From: Enterobacter asburiae
GTDB lineage: Bacteria; Pseudomonadota; Gammaproteobacteria; Enterobacterales; Enterobacteriaceae
Assembly: GCF_007035645.1 (NCBI RefSeq)
Contig: NZ_AP019632.1
Location: forward strand, 4,402,001-4,466,000
Reading direction: 5' to 3'
DNA length: 64,000 nt
The notes beneath the pieces were generated by a model, which did no database searches, had not been told where the DNA came from, and saw only the letters and a program-made list of their open reading frames with translations. The first letter of the stretch is position 1. The number at the start of each line of letters is the position of its first letter. The position numbers were made by a program, and so were the translations under genes. Shown in pieces: positions 51,387-61,979 of the stretch.

Positions 51387-52462
51387 GCTTTGTCTCCTGA
51401 AGCGATACGCAGCGCGCGATGCCACGGCGTGAGGTAATTCGGGCTGAAAAAATCGATGCTATTTTTATCCACCAGCGTGAGCTGGCGTTGGGCTTCCCGT
51501 ACCACCTCGACATTCAGCGTGTCTGAGGTAAACAGCACCGGAATATGCTGCTCGGCCATGTCCTGCCAGAACGGGTTGTCGCGGTTGAGCACGCACGGTA
51601 CACCCGCCTGAATCAGCAGACACAGCGTGCCGATTCCCTGCTGTCGGGCGAAGATGAAATAGCCAAGATCGCATTTTCTCAGCAGCGCAAGATACTCATC
51701 AAATTCCAGTTTATGGCTGAGGATGTGCAAATTTTCTGCGCTAAACAGCGCAAGTCCCTGCTGGCGAACCTCAGCAATATAGGCGTCGTTGTTGGCGGGA
51801 TAGCCCATCGGCACCACCACGTTCACCGTGTCGCCGAACTGTTGATGCACCGCCCTGAGCGCTGCGACGTGTTCGTTACTGCGATCGCCGGAATTCCCCA
51901 CCAGGATCGTTAGCTTGCCTTCACGCACCGCGTCATTCGCCATGGCGTTCAGCGCCGGATCCATGCGGGTTGGGAAATAGAGCAGTTCTCCGCGCACGTT
52001 CGGGTGCTGTTTAGCAAAATAGTTGAGATCGCCACGGGTGGCAAACACACAGCCCACGCGCCCCTGCGCCATGCGGCGCAGCGGATAGAAAAGACGGAAT
52101 TTCCAGCCGCGGGAGACTTCGTAGAGATCGGCTCCCCAGATATGCCAGCTGAACTGGGAGGGTTTAATCCCCCCGTTAAGCAGCGCCAGCCACAGGCCGG
52201 TATTGAACTGCCCGTGGAAAAAGAAACGTTGCTTACGATCCGCCTTGGCTCTGGCAACGACCGCCTTCGCCAGCGCGGCCTTATCCGGCCAGAAGCGAAT
52301 CGTCAGCGCCGGAAACGCCTCGCTCAGGCCCTTATCCTGACCTGCAACCATAAACTCACGCGCATCAGGATTACCCGATGCCAGCTCGTCGTTGAAGAAC
52401 CGCAAAACGGTCTGGTTATGGTGTGGGATATCCGATCCCAGGATGTGAATCAGTGCAGTCAT
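51383..52462 (-). CDS. wecF: WecF, Fuc4NAc transferase (lipid III synthesis)
   Basis: Transfers 4-acetamido-4,6-dideoxy-D-galactose from its dTDP form to ECA lipid II. The 359-residue product equals E. coli WecF (RffT) with [36 protein letters not shown] and [19 protein letters not shown]. Its activity depends on dTDP-Fuc4NAc, whose early synthesis genes are missing from this cluster. It overlaps wzxE and wzyE by four bases each. Confidence 0.97.
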   Translation of the reverse strand: MTALIHILGSDIPHHNQTVLRFFNDELASGNPDAREFMVAGQDKGLSEAFPALTIRFWPDKAALAKAVVARAKADRKQRFFFHGQFNTGLWLALLNGGIKPSQFSWHIWGADLYEVSRGWKFRLFYPLRRMAQGRVGCVFATRGDLNYFAKQHPNVRGELLYFPTRMDPALNAMANDAVREGKLTILVGNSGDRSNEHVAALRAVHQQFGDTVNVVVPMGYPANNDAYIAEVRQQGLALFSAENLHILSHKLEFDEYLALLRKCDLGYFIFARQQGIGTLCLLIQAGVPCVLNRDNPFWQDMAEQHIPVLFTSDTLNVEVVREAQRQLTLVDKNSIDFFSPNYLTPWHRALRIASGDKA

Positions 52463-53709
52463 GCGCGTTTACGCCACAATAAAAATACGCCGCAACAGGC
52501 GGCGAAATAAACGATATAGGTTGCCATGTAGGCCTGAGCCGCCCCCAGCGCACCGTGCGCGGGTATCAGCCAGTGTGAAAATGCTGTCAGTAACGCAAAC
52601 TGGCTAATTTCCGCCAGGATATACATCCGCAGGGACGCTTTTGCAATCACCAGATAGCCAAAAACGTAAGCACCCACTTTCAGTACATCACCCACCAGCT
52701 GCCAGGCAAAGAGATCGCGCATGGCGGTGAACTTCGCCGAGAACAGCAGCCAGATGGCGACATCGCGCAGTAGCCAGACGGTAAAGCTGGCCGCCGCGAC
52801 GGCTGGCAGCACAAAGCGCAGCGATCGGAAAATCTCACGGGTAATATCCTGTCTGGACGTCAGACGCGATAAGGTTGGCAGCAGGTAAACGCTAAAGGAA
52901 GCCGTAATAAACTGGAGATAGGCGTCGGAAATACTGCTTACGCCCTGCCAGATCCCCACTTCATCCCAGCTATAATGCGCCGCCAGCAAATTTCGCATCA
53001 TCACGTAGGCTACCGGCAGCGTAACAGAGGTGATGAGCGCCATCAGGGTAAATTTACCCAGCTGGCTGGCAAGCATCGTGTCCCATTGCGGTTTCAGGTA
53101 GCTCAGAGGGATGACGCCCCGACGCATCAGCATAAATGCCGCAGGTACAACAACCAGTGCCGGGACCAGCGCCAGCCCCAGCAGTGCGCCTTCATAGCCG
53201 CCCAGGCGATAGCAAAAGTAATAGGCAATCACGCCGATGACGCTGCCCAGGATTAAGGCAAGCGCGTTCCCGGCGGCATCACGAAAACCTTTCATCAGCG
53301 CCAGCAGCAGGTTAGCCCAGGCAATGCCCATCTGAACCAACGCGACCAGACGCACCAGCCCCTGATAATGGGTGTGCCCGAACAATCCCTGGCTGATGGG
53401 CGCCGCCGCCAGCAGAAAGACAATCGCCATCAGGGTCGAAAAACCCGTGACCATCGCCGAAGAGGTACCCACCACTCTGCGCAGCTGAGCCGCATCATCG
53501 TGATACTGCGCAACGTATTTGGTGACGCCGTTGAAGATACCGGCACCGGCCAGCACGCCAAGGACGGTAACGAGCTGGCGGAAATTACCTGCCAGCCCGA
53601 CACCAGAGGGGCCAAATGAGACGGCCAACAGCTTGACGACCAGCAGCCCGGCGCCAATTTTTACAAGCGTGGACGCGGCGGTCCACACCGATGCTTTTGC
53701 CAGAGACAT
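52459..53709 (-). CDS. wzxE: WzxE, ECA lipid III flippase
   Basis: Flippase of the MOP/PST superfamily that moves undecaprenyl-linked ECA trisaccharide across the inner membrane. The 416-residue protein has about twelve helices, starting [20 protein letters not shown]. It overlaps wecF by four bases and starts one base after the wecE stop. Conserved stretches such as [19 protein letters not shown] match E. coli WzxE. Confidence 0.97.
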   Translation of the reverse strand: MSLAKASVWTAASTLVKIGAGLLVVKLLAVSFGPSGVGLAGNFRQLVTVLGVLAGAGIFNGVTKYVAQYHDDAAQLRRVVGTSSAMVTGFSTLMAIVFLLAAAPISQGLFGHTHYQGLVRLVALVQMGIAWANLLLALMKGFRDAAGNALALILGSVIGVIAYYFCYRLGGYEGALLGLALVPALVVVPAAFMLMRRGVIPLSYLKPQWDTMLASQLGKFTLMALITSVTLPVAYVMMRNLLAAHYSWDEVGIWQGVSSISDAYLQFITASFSVYLLPTLSRLTSRQDITREIFRSLRFVLPAVAAASFTVWLLRDVAIWLLFSAKFTAMRDLFAWQLVGDVLKVGAYVFGYLVIAKASLRMYILAEISQFALLTAFSHWLIPAHGALGAAQAYMATYIVYFAACCGVFLLWRKRA

Positions 53710-53710
53710 A

Positions 53711-54841
53711 TCAGCCGAAATAACTCAGAAGGGTATTAATCACCGTACGCTGGTTAACAGGCGCGAGGTTGTAGAACAGTGGCAGGCGAAGCAAACGCTC
53801 ACTTTCTTTGGTGGTGTAACGATCTTCACCCGCAAACGTGCCAAACGCTTCGCCGGCCGGGCTGGAGTGCAGCGGGATGTAGTGGAACACCGCCATAATT
53901 TCGGCCTCTTTCAGCCAGGCGATGAGCTCGCTGCGGTCGTCGTTATCGCGCAGCTTGATGTAGAACATATGCGCGTTGTGGACGCAATCCGCCGGGATGG
54001 TCGGCAGCTCAATACGCCCGGCTTTGGCCAGAGGCTCAAGCGCATCATAATACGTTTGCCACAGGGAAAGACGCTGAAGGTTGATACGTTCCGCCGCTTC
54101 CAGCTGCGCCCACAGATACGCCGCCTGCAGATCCGCCATCAGATAGCTGGAGCCGATATCGCGCCAGGTGTATTTATCAACCTGTCCCCGGAAGAACTGG
54201 CTGCGGTTGGTGCCTTTTTCGCGGATCACTTCCGCACGCTCCACGAGAGCCCGGTCGTTAATCAGCGTCGCGCCACCTTCTCCACCCGCCGTGTAGTTTT
54301 TGGTTTCGTGGAAGCTAAAGCAGCCGATGTGGCCGATCGTGCCCAGTGCGCGTCCCTTGTAGGTGGACATCACGCCCTGCGCGGCATCTTCCACCACGAA
54401 CAGATTATGTTTTTTGGCGATGGCCATGATGGTGTCCATTTCACAGGCCACGCCCGCGTAGTGAACCGGCACGATCGCGCGCGTTTTGTCGGTGATCGCC
54501 GCTTCAATCAGCGTCTCATCAATGTTCATGGTATCCGGGCGGATATCCACAAAGACGATTTTCGCTCCGCGTAGGACAAAGGCGTTTGCGGTGGAAACGA
54601 AGGTATAGCTCGGCATAATCACTTCATCACCGGGCTGGATATCCAGCAGCAGTGCCGCCATTTCCAGCGATGCCGTACAGGATGGGGTCAGCAGCACTTT
54701 GGCGCTGCGAAAACGCTGTTCCATCCACTGCTGACAGCGACGGGTAAAACCGCCGTCACCACAGAGTTTGCCGCTGCCCATGGCAGACTGCATATAGTCG
54801 AGTTCAGTTCCGACAACGGGTGGTGCGTTAAATGGAATCAT
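53711..54841 (-). CDS. wecE: WecE, dTDP-4-amino-4,6-dideoxygalactose transaminase
   Basis: PLP-dependent sugar aminotransferase that converts dTDP-4-keto-6-deoxyglucose to dTDP-Fuc4N with glutamate. The PLP Lys is in FHETKNYTAGGEGG, and EDAAQGVMSTYKGR holds the PLP-ring Asp. The ATG at 54841 after AGGTGA gives MIPFNAPPVVG and 376 residues, as in E. coli; an upstream in-frame start inside wecD is rejected. Its substrate is the RffG (RmlB) product, which no gene in this window supplies. Confidence 0.97.
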   Translation of the reverse strand: MIPFNAPPVVGTELDYMQSAMGSGKLCGDGGFTRRCQQWMEQRFRSAKVLLTPSCTASLEMAALLLDIQPGDEVIMPSYTFVSTANAFVLRGAKIVFVDIRPDTMNIDETLIEAAITDKTRAIVPVHYAGVACEMDTIMAIAKKHNLFVVEDAAQGVMSTYKGRALGTIGHIGCFSFHETKNYTAGGEGGATLINDRALVERAEVIREKGTNRSQFFRGQVDKYTWRDIGSSYLMADLQAAYLWAQLEAAERINLQRLSLWQTYYDALEPLAKAGRIELPTIPADCVHNAHMFYIKLRDNDDRSELIAWLKEAEIMAVFHYIPLHSSPAGEAFGTFAGEDRYTTKESERLLRLPLFYNLAPVNQRTVINTLLSYFG

Positions 54842-54845
54842 CTTG

Positions 54846-55523
54846 TCACCTGTATAACCAGTAGGCGGTGGCGTCGATGTTGGCACCACTCGCAATATAA
54901 CGTTTAAGCGCGGCGGTGTTGCCCAGTTGGGTCGCGACCCGCAGCGTCACAAGCTGTTGCTGCTGCGCCCAGTGCAGCGCCGCCTGCATGAGTTTCTCAC
55001 CCATGCCGCGCCCGGCTAATAAGCCGATACGCGCCTCGCGCTCGTTGAGCTTACGCAGCGAGACGAACCCCTGGATTTGACCGTCCCCTGCACGGAAAAC
55101 CAGGCAGACGTGGTCAAAGGTGCCTTTGACCGCATTTTCTATCCACTGGGCATAGAAACGTCCGCTATCGTCAGGCGCATACCAGGGCGCACGAAAGCGG
55201 CTCTGAGCAAACGCCTGGGCCGCCATCTGACGCAGCACGGGGATGTCCTGCTCTGTTGCAATTTCCGCGCCGGACGCATCGTGCCGGGTAAGGTTAATGG
55301 AAAGGTCTACCTCACCTTCAACCAGCTGAAAGCCGTGTTGCTGGAGCGCATCAAGCAGATCGGCTCGCTCCGCCGGGATCTTAGCCTGCACCCGTTGCCA
55401 GGCGATAAAATCCGGTTCAGCCAGCACCGACGCATCATCACGCAGACGCACGATGGCCGACGGCAGGCCGAAAAAGGCACTCTCCCACTGCAGGGACTCG
55501 AGCACCCCATTCAGGCTGTTCAA
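54846..55523 (-). CDS. wecD: WecD, dTDP-fucosamine acetyltransferase
   Basis: GNAT-family N-acetyltransferase that makes dTDP-Fuc4NAc from dTDP-Fuc4N and acetyl-CoA. The acetyl-CoA binding region is [18 protein letters not shown], with [20 protein letters not shown] upstream. It is 225 residues (224 in E. coli). The N-terminal 55 residues differ more from E. coli than the rest. Its ATG overlaps the wecC stop as ATGA; in K-12 rffG and rffH lie between these two genes. Confidence 0.95.
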   Translation of the reverse strand: MNSLNGVLESLQWESAFFGLPSAIVRLRDDASVLAEPDFIAWQRVQAKIPAERADLLDALQQHGFQLVEGEVDLSINLTRHDASGAEIATEQDIPVLRQMAAQAFAQSRFRAPWYAPDDSGRFYAQWIENAVKGTFDHVCLVFRAGDGQIQGFVSLRKLNEREARIGLLAGRGMGEKLMQAALHWAQQQQLVTLRVATQLGNTAALKRYIASGANIDATAYWLYR

Positions 55524-56785
55524 CGCCAGACACCTTTGGTATCCACAATATACTGCTGACGAACGGCATCGCCGGACGTTGCTTTAAACTCTTTATGATC
55601 CACCAGCAGCACCAGCACGTCCGCCGTCGCCAGCGCGTCGTCCAGCGCCGTCAGCGTGCAGTGTTGTCCCGCCAGTTTTGCCGGCAATTGATGGATATTC
55701 GGCTCAACCACCAGCGTTTCACCCTTGTGCCATTCGGCAATCATCTCAGCAATTTCCATCGCCGGGCTTTCACGCAGATCGTCAATATTGGGTTTGAATG
55801 CCAGACCAAAGCAGGCAATTTTCAGCTCGCTGGCGCGCTTGCCGCTCTCTGCCAGACAATCCGCTACCGTCGCTTTAACCTGATTGAGTACCCAGTGAGG
55901 CTTGCTGTCGTTCACTTCACGCGCGGTGCGAATCAGACGCGCCTGCGCCGGATTTTGCGCCACGATAAACCACGGGTCGACGGCGATACAGTGTCCGCCC
56001 ACGCCCGGACCTGGCTGGAGAATATTCACGCGCGGATGGCGATTCGCCAGACTAATCAGCTCCCAGACGTTAATCCCCTGATCGGCACAGATCAGCGACA
56101 GTTCGTTCGCAAAGGCGATATTGACGTCGCGGAAGCTGTTCTCCGTCAGCTTGCACATCTCGGCGGTGCGGGAGTTGGTCACCACGCATTCACCTTCCAG
56201 GAAAATCTTGTACAGCGCGCTGGCACGTTCGGAACAGACGGGCGTCATACCGCCAATGACGCGGTCGTTTTTAATCAGTTCGACCATCACCTGACCCGGT
56301 AACACGCGCTCCGGACAGTAAGCGATGTTGATATCCGCCTGTTCACCCGCCTGCTGCGGGAAGCTTAAATCAGGGCGCGCGTCGGCCAGCCACTGTGCCA
56401 TCTGCTCGGTAGCGCCGACCGGAGATGTTGATTCCAGGATCACCAGCGCCCCTTTCTTCAGCACAGGCGCGATGGATTTTGCCGCCGCCTCGACGAACGC
56501 CATGTCGGGCTCGTGGTCGCCTTTAAATGGAGTGGGGACGGCAATCAGGTAGGCATCCGCTTCAACTGGCGTCGTGCTGGCACGCAGGAAGCCCCCCTCC
56601 ACCGCCTCTTTCACCACGCGGTCAAGATCGGGCTCCACAATATGAATCTCGCCACGGTTAATGGTTTCTACCGCCCGTGCGTTGATATCCACACCGACAA
56701 CCTGTTTCTGACGAGAGGCAAACGCGGCCGCAGTAGGCAAGCCAATGTAGCCAAGACCAATGACCGAGATGGTAGTAAAACTCAT
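55520..56785 (-). CDS. wecC: WecC, UDP-N-acetyl-D-mannosamine dehydrogenase
   Basis: Two-step NAD-dependent oxidation of UDP-ManNAc to UDP-ManNAcA. The N-terminal Rossmann motif is [16 protein letters not shown]. The catalytic Cys lies in [15 protein letters not shown], and [19 protein letters not shown] is the C-terminal family signature. It has 421 residues (420 in E. coli) and ends DTKGVWR. It overlaps wecB upstream and wecD downstream by four bases, with no trace of rffG or rffH. Confidence 0.97.
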   Translation of the reverse strand: MSFTTISVIGLGYIGLPTAAAFASRQKQVVGVDINARAVETINRGEIHIVEPDLDRVVKEAVEGGFLRASTTPVEADAYLIAVPTPFKGDHEPDMAFVEAAAKSIAPVLKKGALVILESTSPVGATEQMAQWLADARPDLSFPQQAGEQADINIAYCPERVLPGQVMVELIKNDRVIGGMTPVCSERASALYKIFLEGECVVTNSRTAEMCKLTENSFRDVNIAFANELSLICADQGINVWELISLANRHPRVNILQPGPGVGGHCIAVDPWFIVAQNPAQARLIRTAREVNDSKPHWVLNQVKATVADCLAESGKRASELKIACFGLAFKPNIDDLRESPAMEIAEMIAEWHKGETLVVEPNIHQLPAKLAGQHCTLTALDDALATADVLVLLVDHKEFKATSGDAVRQQYIVDTKGVWR

Positions 56786-57912
56786 AGCGATACCCGATTG
56801 TGTTTAAGTGCTTGCAAAATACGGCCACAAGCCTGCCCGTCTCCGTACGGATTATGGGCCCGGCTCATCGCCTGATACGCTTCATCGTCATGCAGCAGGC
56901 GCGTGACCTCTTCGACGATGAGCTGCGCGTTGGTGCCGACCAGCCGCACCGTACCGGCTTTGACGGCTTCCGGACGTTCGGTCGTTTCACGCATCACCAG
57001 CACCGGTTTGCCGAGGGATGGCGCTTCTTCCTGAATTCCGCCGGAATCGGTGAGGATCAGCCAGGCGTGGTTCATCAGCCAGACAAACGGCATGTAGTCC
57101 TGAGGTTCAATCAGAAGGACATTGTCGACATGGCCCAGGATCCGGTTAACCGGCTCGCTGACGTTAGGGTTAAGGTGTACTGGATAGACAATTTGCACAT
57201 CATCGTTCTGCGCGGCGATTTCAGCCAGCGCGTGACAGATTTGCTCGAAACCCCTGCCAAAGCTTTCGCGACGGTGGCCAGTAACCAGAATGGTTTTTTT
57301 ACCGTTGTGAAGGAACGGATAGCGGGCAGCGAGCTCTTTCTGAAGCTCGCTATTTGCCAGGACGCGGTCACGTACCCAAATTAACGCGTCAATGACCGTA
57401 TTGCCGGTCACAAAGATTTTGTTATCGGCGATATTTTCACGCAGCAGGTTCTGACGGGAGTTTTCCGTTGGCGCAAAGTGGTACATCGCCAGATGACCCG
57501 TTAACGTGCGGTTGGCCTCCTCCGGCCACGGCGAATAAAGATTGCCGGTACGCAGACCCGCCTCAACATGCCCCACGGGAATTCGCTGGTAAAACGCGGC
57601 CAGGCTTGTCGCCACGGTTGTGGTGGTGTCACCGTGAACCAGCACCACGTCAGGCTTGAATGACTCCAGGATCGGCTTTAGCTCTTGCAGAATGCGACAG
57701 GTTATTTCCGTTAATCCTTGCCCCGGTTTCATAATATTAAGGTCGTAATCCGGGACGATGGAGAAGAGCGTTAAAACCTGATCGAGCATCTCACGGTGTT
57801 GGGCAGTGACGCACACTTTCGCTTCAATATCAGGATCGCAGGCCAGCGCATGAACCAGAGGTGCCATCTTAATGGCCTCCGGCCTGGTGCCAAATACGGT
57901 TAGTACTTTCAC
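56782..57912 (-). CDS. wecB: WecB, UDP-GlcNAc 2-epimerase
   Basis: Non-hydrolysing epimerase forming UDP-ManNAc from UDP-GlcNAc. It begins [20 protein letters not shown] and contains [36 protein letters not shown] and [20 protein letters not shown]. The 376 residues equal E. coli WecB. A perfect 10-bp hairpin lies in the 56-bp gap between it and wzzE. Confidence 0.98.
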   Translation of the reverse strand: MKVLTVFGTRPEAIKMAPLVHALACDPDIEAKVCVTAQHREMLDQVLTLFSIVPDYDLNIMKPGQGLTEITCRILQELKPILESFKPDVVLVHGDTTTTVATSLAAFYQRIPVGHVEAGLRTGNLYSPWPEEANRTLTGHLAMYHFAPTENSRQNLLRENIADNKIFVTGNTVIDALIWVRDRVLANSELQKELAARYPFLHNGKKTILVTGHRRESFGRGFEQICHALAEIAAQNDDVQIVYPVHLNPNVSEPVNRILGHVDNVLLIEPQDYMPFVWLMNHAWLILTDSGGIQEEAPSLGKPVLVMRETTERPEAVKAGTVRLVGTNAQLIVEEVTRLLHDDEAYQAMSRAHNPYGDGQACGRILQALKHNRVSL

Positions 57913-57932
57913 ATCGATTCTCTTCGATTAGG

Positions 57933-57956
57933 CGATGAAGGCCGCAGCCTTCATCG
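57933..57956 (-). other. Perfect hairpin between wzzE and wecB
   Basis: CGATGAAGGC (57933-57942) and GCCTTCATCG (57947-57956) form an uninterrupted 10-bp stem with a four-base loop in the intra-operon gap. No T-tract follows on the transcribed strand, so it is not a classical terminator. It may stabilise or process the mRNA between wzzE and wecB. Confidence 0.7.
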
Positions 57957-57968
57957 TAGACGGCGTTC

Positions 57969-59015
57969 TTAGTTTTTGCGACGACGCGTTAACGCCACGC
58001 CAGCGCCCGTCAGTGCGCCTACAATCCCCCACATAATCATCAGGAATGCACGACGCGGACTATCGCGTTTTACAGGTTCTTCAGGCGTTCGCAAATAACG
58101 ATAGGTCTGAAAACGCGGGTCCAGAGATGGACCGACATTAAGCGTATTGAGCATCGCGCGATTTTGATCGTAATCGAGGTCAAAATCAGGACCGACGGCC
58201 TGGAGGTTTTCCAGACGCGCCTGCAACATAGGGCGACCAAGGAGGAACATCTCTGAATCAGGCAGCTCATCGGCCGGCACGTCAGTCTCAGTACGGGAAA
58301 TATTGCGCTGTTCTGCAATTTTCAGCGCCTGCTCAATGTTATGCACACGGCGACCGAAAATGGTATTCGCCACCTCTTCCTGACGTTTCACCTGGGCTTT
58401 CATCTGGATGGTACGAGCCGCCCAGGCACCTTTAAGCTCTTCGTTAAGATGGCTTGCGGCACGCTGGCTGGCAAACGCGACGTACTGACGCAACAGGTTG
58501 TTGGCATCCGGCGCGGTTTCTGCAATCAGCTTGACGCTGTCATTCACGTTACGCAGCGCGTCGCCCGGCATAAACTGAATATTGTTAATCAGATCGTCCA
58601 GCAGGGCGGCGTCGGCTTTTGTATTATCAACCCGGCGCTGCTTGTAGTAATCCGTCTGGGACCAGAAATCGCGGCGGGTATCCCACGAAGCCAGCTGCAT
58701 CACAAACTCTTTATAGGCTTCATCCATAACGGAAGCCTGGTCTGGCGTTGCAAGACTGGCTTTGATGTCCAGGTTACGCAGGAATTGCTGCTGGGAATAG
58801 TATCCCCCGAGCATGTTAACCGTTGGCTTGTCTGTGATTGCCGTGGCGCTCCACTCTTGTTTTGCAAAGAACGTATAGGCCAGCGCTAACAGTGCAAACC
58901 CCAGCGCGATCCCCGCAATCCAAAGTTTGCCTGCCCATAGCACGCGAAACAAACCCCGAATATCCAGTTCATTCTCAGTTACCACTGATTTCGCTCCCGC
59001 CAACGGTTGAGTCAT
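57969..59015 (-). CDS. wzzE: WzzE, ECA chain-length regulator
   Basis: Polysaccharide co-polymerase that sets ECA chain length and cyclic ECA size. The two Wzz membrane helices are present: LWAGKLWIAGIALGFALLAL near the N-terminus and RRAFLMIMWGIVGALTGAGVAL near the C-terminus, with a Pro-rich stretch (YLRTPEEPVKRDSP) before the second. The periplasmic part is helical. Two adjacent ATGs exist; the second (59015) has a better-spaced GGGA and gives 348 residues, as in E. coli. Confidence 0.97.
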   Translation of the reverse strand: MTQPLAGAKSVVTENELDIRGLFRVLWAGKLWIAGIALGFALLALAYTFFAKQEWSATAITDKPTVNMLGGYYSQQQFLRNLDIKASLATPDQASVMDEAYKEFVMQLASWDTRRDFWSQTDYYKQRRVDNTKADAALLDDLINNIQFMPGDALRNVNDSVKLIAETAPDANNLLRQYVAFASQRAASHLNEELKGAWAARTIQMKAQVKRQEEVANTIFGRRVHNIEQALKIAEQRNISRTETDVPADELPDSEMFLLGRPMLQARLENLQAVGPDFDLDYDQNRAMLNTLNVGPSLDPRFQTYRYLRTPEEPVKRDSPRRAFLMIMWGIVGALTGAGVALTRRRKN

Positions 59016-59028
59016 CATAGTCCCGGTT

Positions 59029-60132
59029 TTACTTAGTTAATGTTGTGTTTTTGCCACTGTTACGACGCATCCTGCGTTTAAGACGTTTAATAAATCGCGC
59101 CACTTTCCATGCGCGTTTAATGCAGTAGCCGTACAGGAAAAATGCCAGCAAGAATAATGCCAACATAACCCACTCAGGAATAATATGAGAATATTCTGCA
59201 GCTACACCAATCGCGGCCAAAATAGCGGCGGCCAGAGTAATCAGCACAAACGCCTGACGAGAAGTAAAACCCGCACGCATGATGAGATGATGAATATGTT
59301 GGCGGTCAGGAGAGAAAGGACTCATCCCCTTGCGCAGGCGGCGATACATAATCGCCACCATATCCATTAATGGAATGGCAATAATCCACAGCGCGGTTAC
59401 GGGACTTATCGGATGGGTTTGACCCTGTGTGGTTTCAAGCAGGATCCAGATAACCGTAAAACCAATCAGTGTACTGCCCGCGTCACCCATAAAGACTTTA
59501 TAACGACGGCCCAGCACACCGAGGTTTAGGAGGATATAAGGCAGAATGGCGGCAATCATGGCAAAACACCACATTGCCAGACTGTACTGACCATCAAACC
59601 ATAAAATAATGCCGATTGCGGCGAACGAGACGGACGACAACCCACCGAGCAGGCCGTCAATGCCATCCACCATGTTGAAAGCATTGATTGCCGCCCAGAC
59701 GGCAAAGAGTGTCAGGAAGAAGCCAAATGGACCCAGGACTAACTCCCAGGGGCCAAATACATAGCCTAGGCTTCGCAGATACAGTCCGCCCACTACCATC
59801 ATCACCACGCCAATCGCCGCCTGAACGGTAGCGCGTATTTTCACCGCAATATCGAACCGGTCATCAAGGGCCCCGACTAACACCAGAACACCGGCGCAGG
59901 CGATGTAGAGGGCGGCATGCGGGATATAATAATCGGCAATACCAAACGTGAAGCAAATCCCTGCGTAAACAGAAATCCCGCCGACTAAAGGAATAAGTCC
60001 CTGATGGCGTTTACGAAAATTTGGCTTATCCACCAACCCTATTCGTTTTGCCACCTTGCGCGCAATGAACAAAAAACAGGTTGTGAATAAAAAAATACTG
60101 ATCAGTTCAGTAACGGCGGTGAATAGATTCAC
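59029..60132 (-). CDS. wecA: WecA, undecaprenyl-phosphate GlcNAc-1-phosphate transferase
   Basis: Polytopic enzyme that starts ECA (and many O antigens) by loading GlcNAc-1-P on undecaprenyl phosphate. It contains the catalytic Asp pair Asp90-Asp91 in GALDDRFD, AFNMVDGIDGLLGG, FMGDAGSTLIGF and the His motif RQHIHHL. The 367 residues equal E. coli WecA (Rfe). It opens the leftward ECA operon, 242 bp after rho. That gap holds the rho terminator and presumably the wec promoter, which I did not resolve. Confidence 0.98.
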   Translation of the reverse strand: MNLFTAVTELISIFLFTTCFLFIARKVAKRIGLVDKPNFRKRHQGLIPLVGGISVYAGICFTFGIADYYIPHAALYIACAGVLVLVGALDDRFDIAVKIRATVQAAIGVVMMVVGGLYLRSLGYVFGPWELVLGPFGFFLTLFAVWAAINAFNMVDGIDGLLGGLSSVSFAAIGIILWFDGQYSLAMWCFAMIAAILPYILLNLGVLGRRYKVFMGDAGSTLIGFTVIWILLETTQGQTHPISPVTALWIIAIPLMDMVAIMYRRLRKGMSPFSPDRQHIHHLIMRAGFTSRQAFVLITLAAAILAAIGVAAEYSHIIPEWVMLALFLLAFFLYGYCIKRAWKVARFIKRLKRRMRRNSGKNTTLTK

Positions 60133-60326
60133 AATGGATTGCTCTCAACAAATGTTAGTCCCGGAAGTATAACCATGAAGCCACAGCCTCAGAAGTAATA
60201 AAGATGGCTTCTGACCACTCCCTTTGTATATTTTTCAATCAATTATTTCTTTAGCTGCACAAACGTCCCTATTGTCGCACCGACCGGTCAAAATTGGGAG
60301 TAGATGGTACTAGCGTATAGTCCATA

Positions 60327-60357
60327 AAAGAAAAACGCCACGTAAAAACGTGGCGTT
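60327..60357 (-). terminator. Rho-independent terminator of rho
   Basis: AACGCCACG (60334-60342) and CGTGGCGTT (60349-60357) enclose a six-base loop, with TTTTTCTTTT following in the leftward RNA. It separates rho from wecA. Confidence 0.9.
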
Positions 60358-60374
60358 CGCTGGCTTTATTTGCG

Positions 60375-61634
60375 TTACGAGCGTTTCATCATGTCGAAGA
60401 AATCGTCGTTGGTTTTGGTCATCGCCAGTTTGTTAATGAGGAACTCCATCGCGTCAATTTCACCCATTGGATGGATGATTTTGCGCAGGATCCACATTTT
60501 CTGCAGCTCTTCCTGCGTGGTGAGCAGCTCTTCTTTACGGGTACCGGAACGGTTGTAGTCGATAGCCGGGAAGACGCGTTTCTCAGCGATTTTACGAGAA
60601 AGATGCAGTTCCATGTTACCTGTACCTTTAAATTCTTCGTAAATTACTTCGTCCATTTTAGAACCGGTATCGATCAGCGCCGTCGCGATGATGGTCAGGC
60701 TGCCGCCCTCTTCCACGTTACGTGCGGCACCGAAGAAGCGTTTCGGGCGATGCAGGGCGTTAGCATCCACACCACCGGTCAGCACTTTACCTGACGCCGG
60801 AACCACGGTGTTATAGGCACGCGCCAGACGGGTGATGGAGTCAAGCAGGATGATCACGTCTTTCTTGTGCTCAACCAGGCGTTTCGCCTTCTCGATAACC
60901 ATTTCCGCAACCTGAACGTGGCGAGATGCCGGTTCGTCGAAGGTAGAAGCAACCACTTCACCTTTAACCAGACGCTGCATCTCGGTCACTTCTTCCGGAC
61001 GTTCGTCGATCAGCAGCACCATCAGCACGCAGTCTGGGTGGTTATAAGCGATGCTCTGCGCGATGTTCTGCAGCAGCATGGTTTTACCCGCTTTTGGCGG
61101 TGCCACAATCAGACCACGCTGGCCGCGACCAATTGGTGATGCCAGATCCAGAACACGCGCGGTTAAGTCTTCAGTAGAACCGTTACCACGCTCCATGCGC
61201 AGGCGAGAGTTCGCGTGCAGCGGCGTTAAGTTCTCAAAGAGGATCTTATTACGCGAGTTTTCCGGTTTGTCGAAGTTAACTTCATTGACTTTCAACAGCG
61301 CAAAGTAGCGTTCACCCTCTTTAGGAGGACGAATCTTACCTGAAATGGTGTCACCAGTGCGGAGGTTAAAACGGCGGATTTGGCTGGGGGATACGTAGAT
61401 GTCGTCAGGGCCGGCGAGGTAGGAGCTGTCTGCAGAGCGGAGGAAACCAAATCCGTCTTGCAATATCTCCAGCACACCGTCGCCAAAGATATCTTCGCCA
61501 CTCTTAGCGTGCTGCTTCAGGATGGCGAAAATGATGTCCTGCTTGCGCATACGGGCCTGGTTTTCCAGTCCCATATTTTCGCCGAGAGTGATCAGCTCAG
61601 AAACCGGCGTATTCTTTAATTCGGTAAGATTCAT
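60375..61634 (-). CDS. rho: Rho, transcription termination factor
   Basis: Hexameric RNA-dependent ATPase/translocase that ends transcription of untranslated RNA. The primary RNA-binding domain has GFGFLR at residues 61-66, the P-loop is APPKAGKT, and the Q- and R-loop regions follow. The 419-residue product is nearly identical to E. coli Rho. The ATG at 61634 gives [15 protein letters not shown]; an upstream in-frame ATG at 61706 is a chance extension. The 345-bp leader holds a decayed rhoL-like frame. E. coli rho is autoregulated in its leader. Confidence 0.98.
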   Translation of the reverse strand: MNLTELKNTPVSELITLGENMGLENQARMRKQDIIFAILKQHAKSGEDIFGDGVLEILQDGFGFLRSADSSYLAGPDDIYVSPSQIRRFNLRTGDTISGKIRPPKEGERYFALLKVNEVNFDKPENSRNKILFENLTPLHANSRLRMERGNGSTEDLTARVLDLASPIGRGQRGLIVAPPKAGKTMLLQNIAQSIAYNHPDCVLMVLLIDERPEEVTEMQRLVKGEVVASTFDEPASRHVQVAEMVIEKAKRLVEHKKDVIILLDSITRLARAYNTVVPASGKVLTGGVDANALHRPKRFFGAARNVEEGGSLTIIATALIDTGSKMDEVIYEEFKGTGNMELHLSRKIAEKRVFPAIDYNRSGTRKEELLTTQEELQKMWILRKIIHPMGEIDAMEFLINKLAMTKTNDDFFDMMKRS

Positions 61635-61722
61635 AATGGTGTGGGTTCTTAAACTCGGGGTGATTCTCGAACTTAATGTTGTGAATGGTATGGCAGGGTC
61701 ATCCATGCCTGTTTAGCGGCCA

Positions 61723-61795
61723 TCAACTCATGTCTGTTCGCTGTCTGGTCACAGGGAAAGAACGCAGAACTGAAACGACAAGACGGATTGAGTGA
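61723..61795 (-). pseudogene. rhoL: Remnant of the rhoL leader peptide
   Basis: The rho leader encodes SLNPSCRFSSA (61795-61763) and, in the next frame, PVTRQRTDMS with a stop (61755-61723). Both segments match the E. coli RhoL peptide as I remember it, but one extra base near 61756-61762 puts them out of frame. The first frame also has a TAA just upstream and only a TTG between. The ATG at the rhoL start region leads to a four-codon frame (MNSA). So an intact RhoL is not made, while the RNA sequence is partly kept. The remainder of 61635-61979 shows no gene. Confidence 0.6.
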
Positions 61796-61979
61796 CAAGC
61801 CCGGAATTTAGCCACTTCACGCACTGTTCATGTTAACAACGGGAAGTATCGGGTAAAACAAGATTCAAACAACAAGATATGTTTAAAACGAAGTCATAGC
61901 TAACTTAGCACGACTTCAGCCGGGCGTCCAGAGTTCCACATCATTTAGCCGGGAGCCCTGAACGCACAGCGGAGAAACC

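Noticed and set aside
60375..61706. Longer Rho with 24 extra N-terminal residues
   Set aside because: The extension is not found in Rho proteins and is translated leader DNA; the ATG at 61634 gives the conserved N-terminus.
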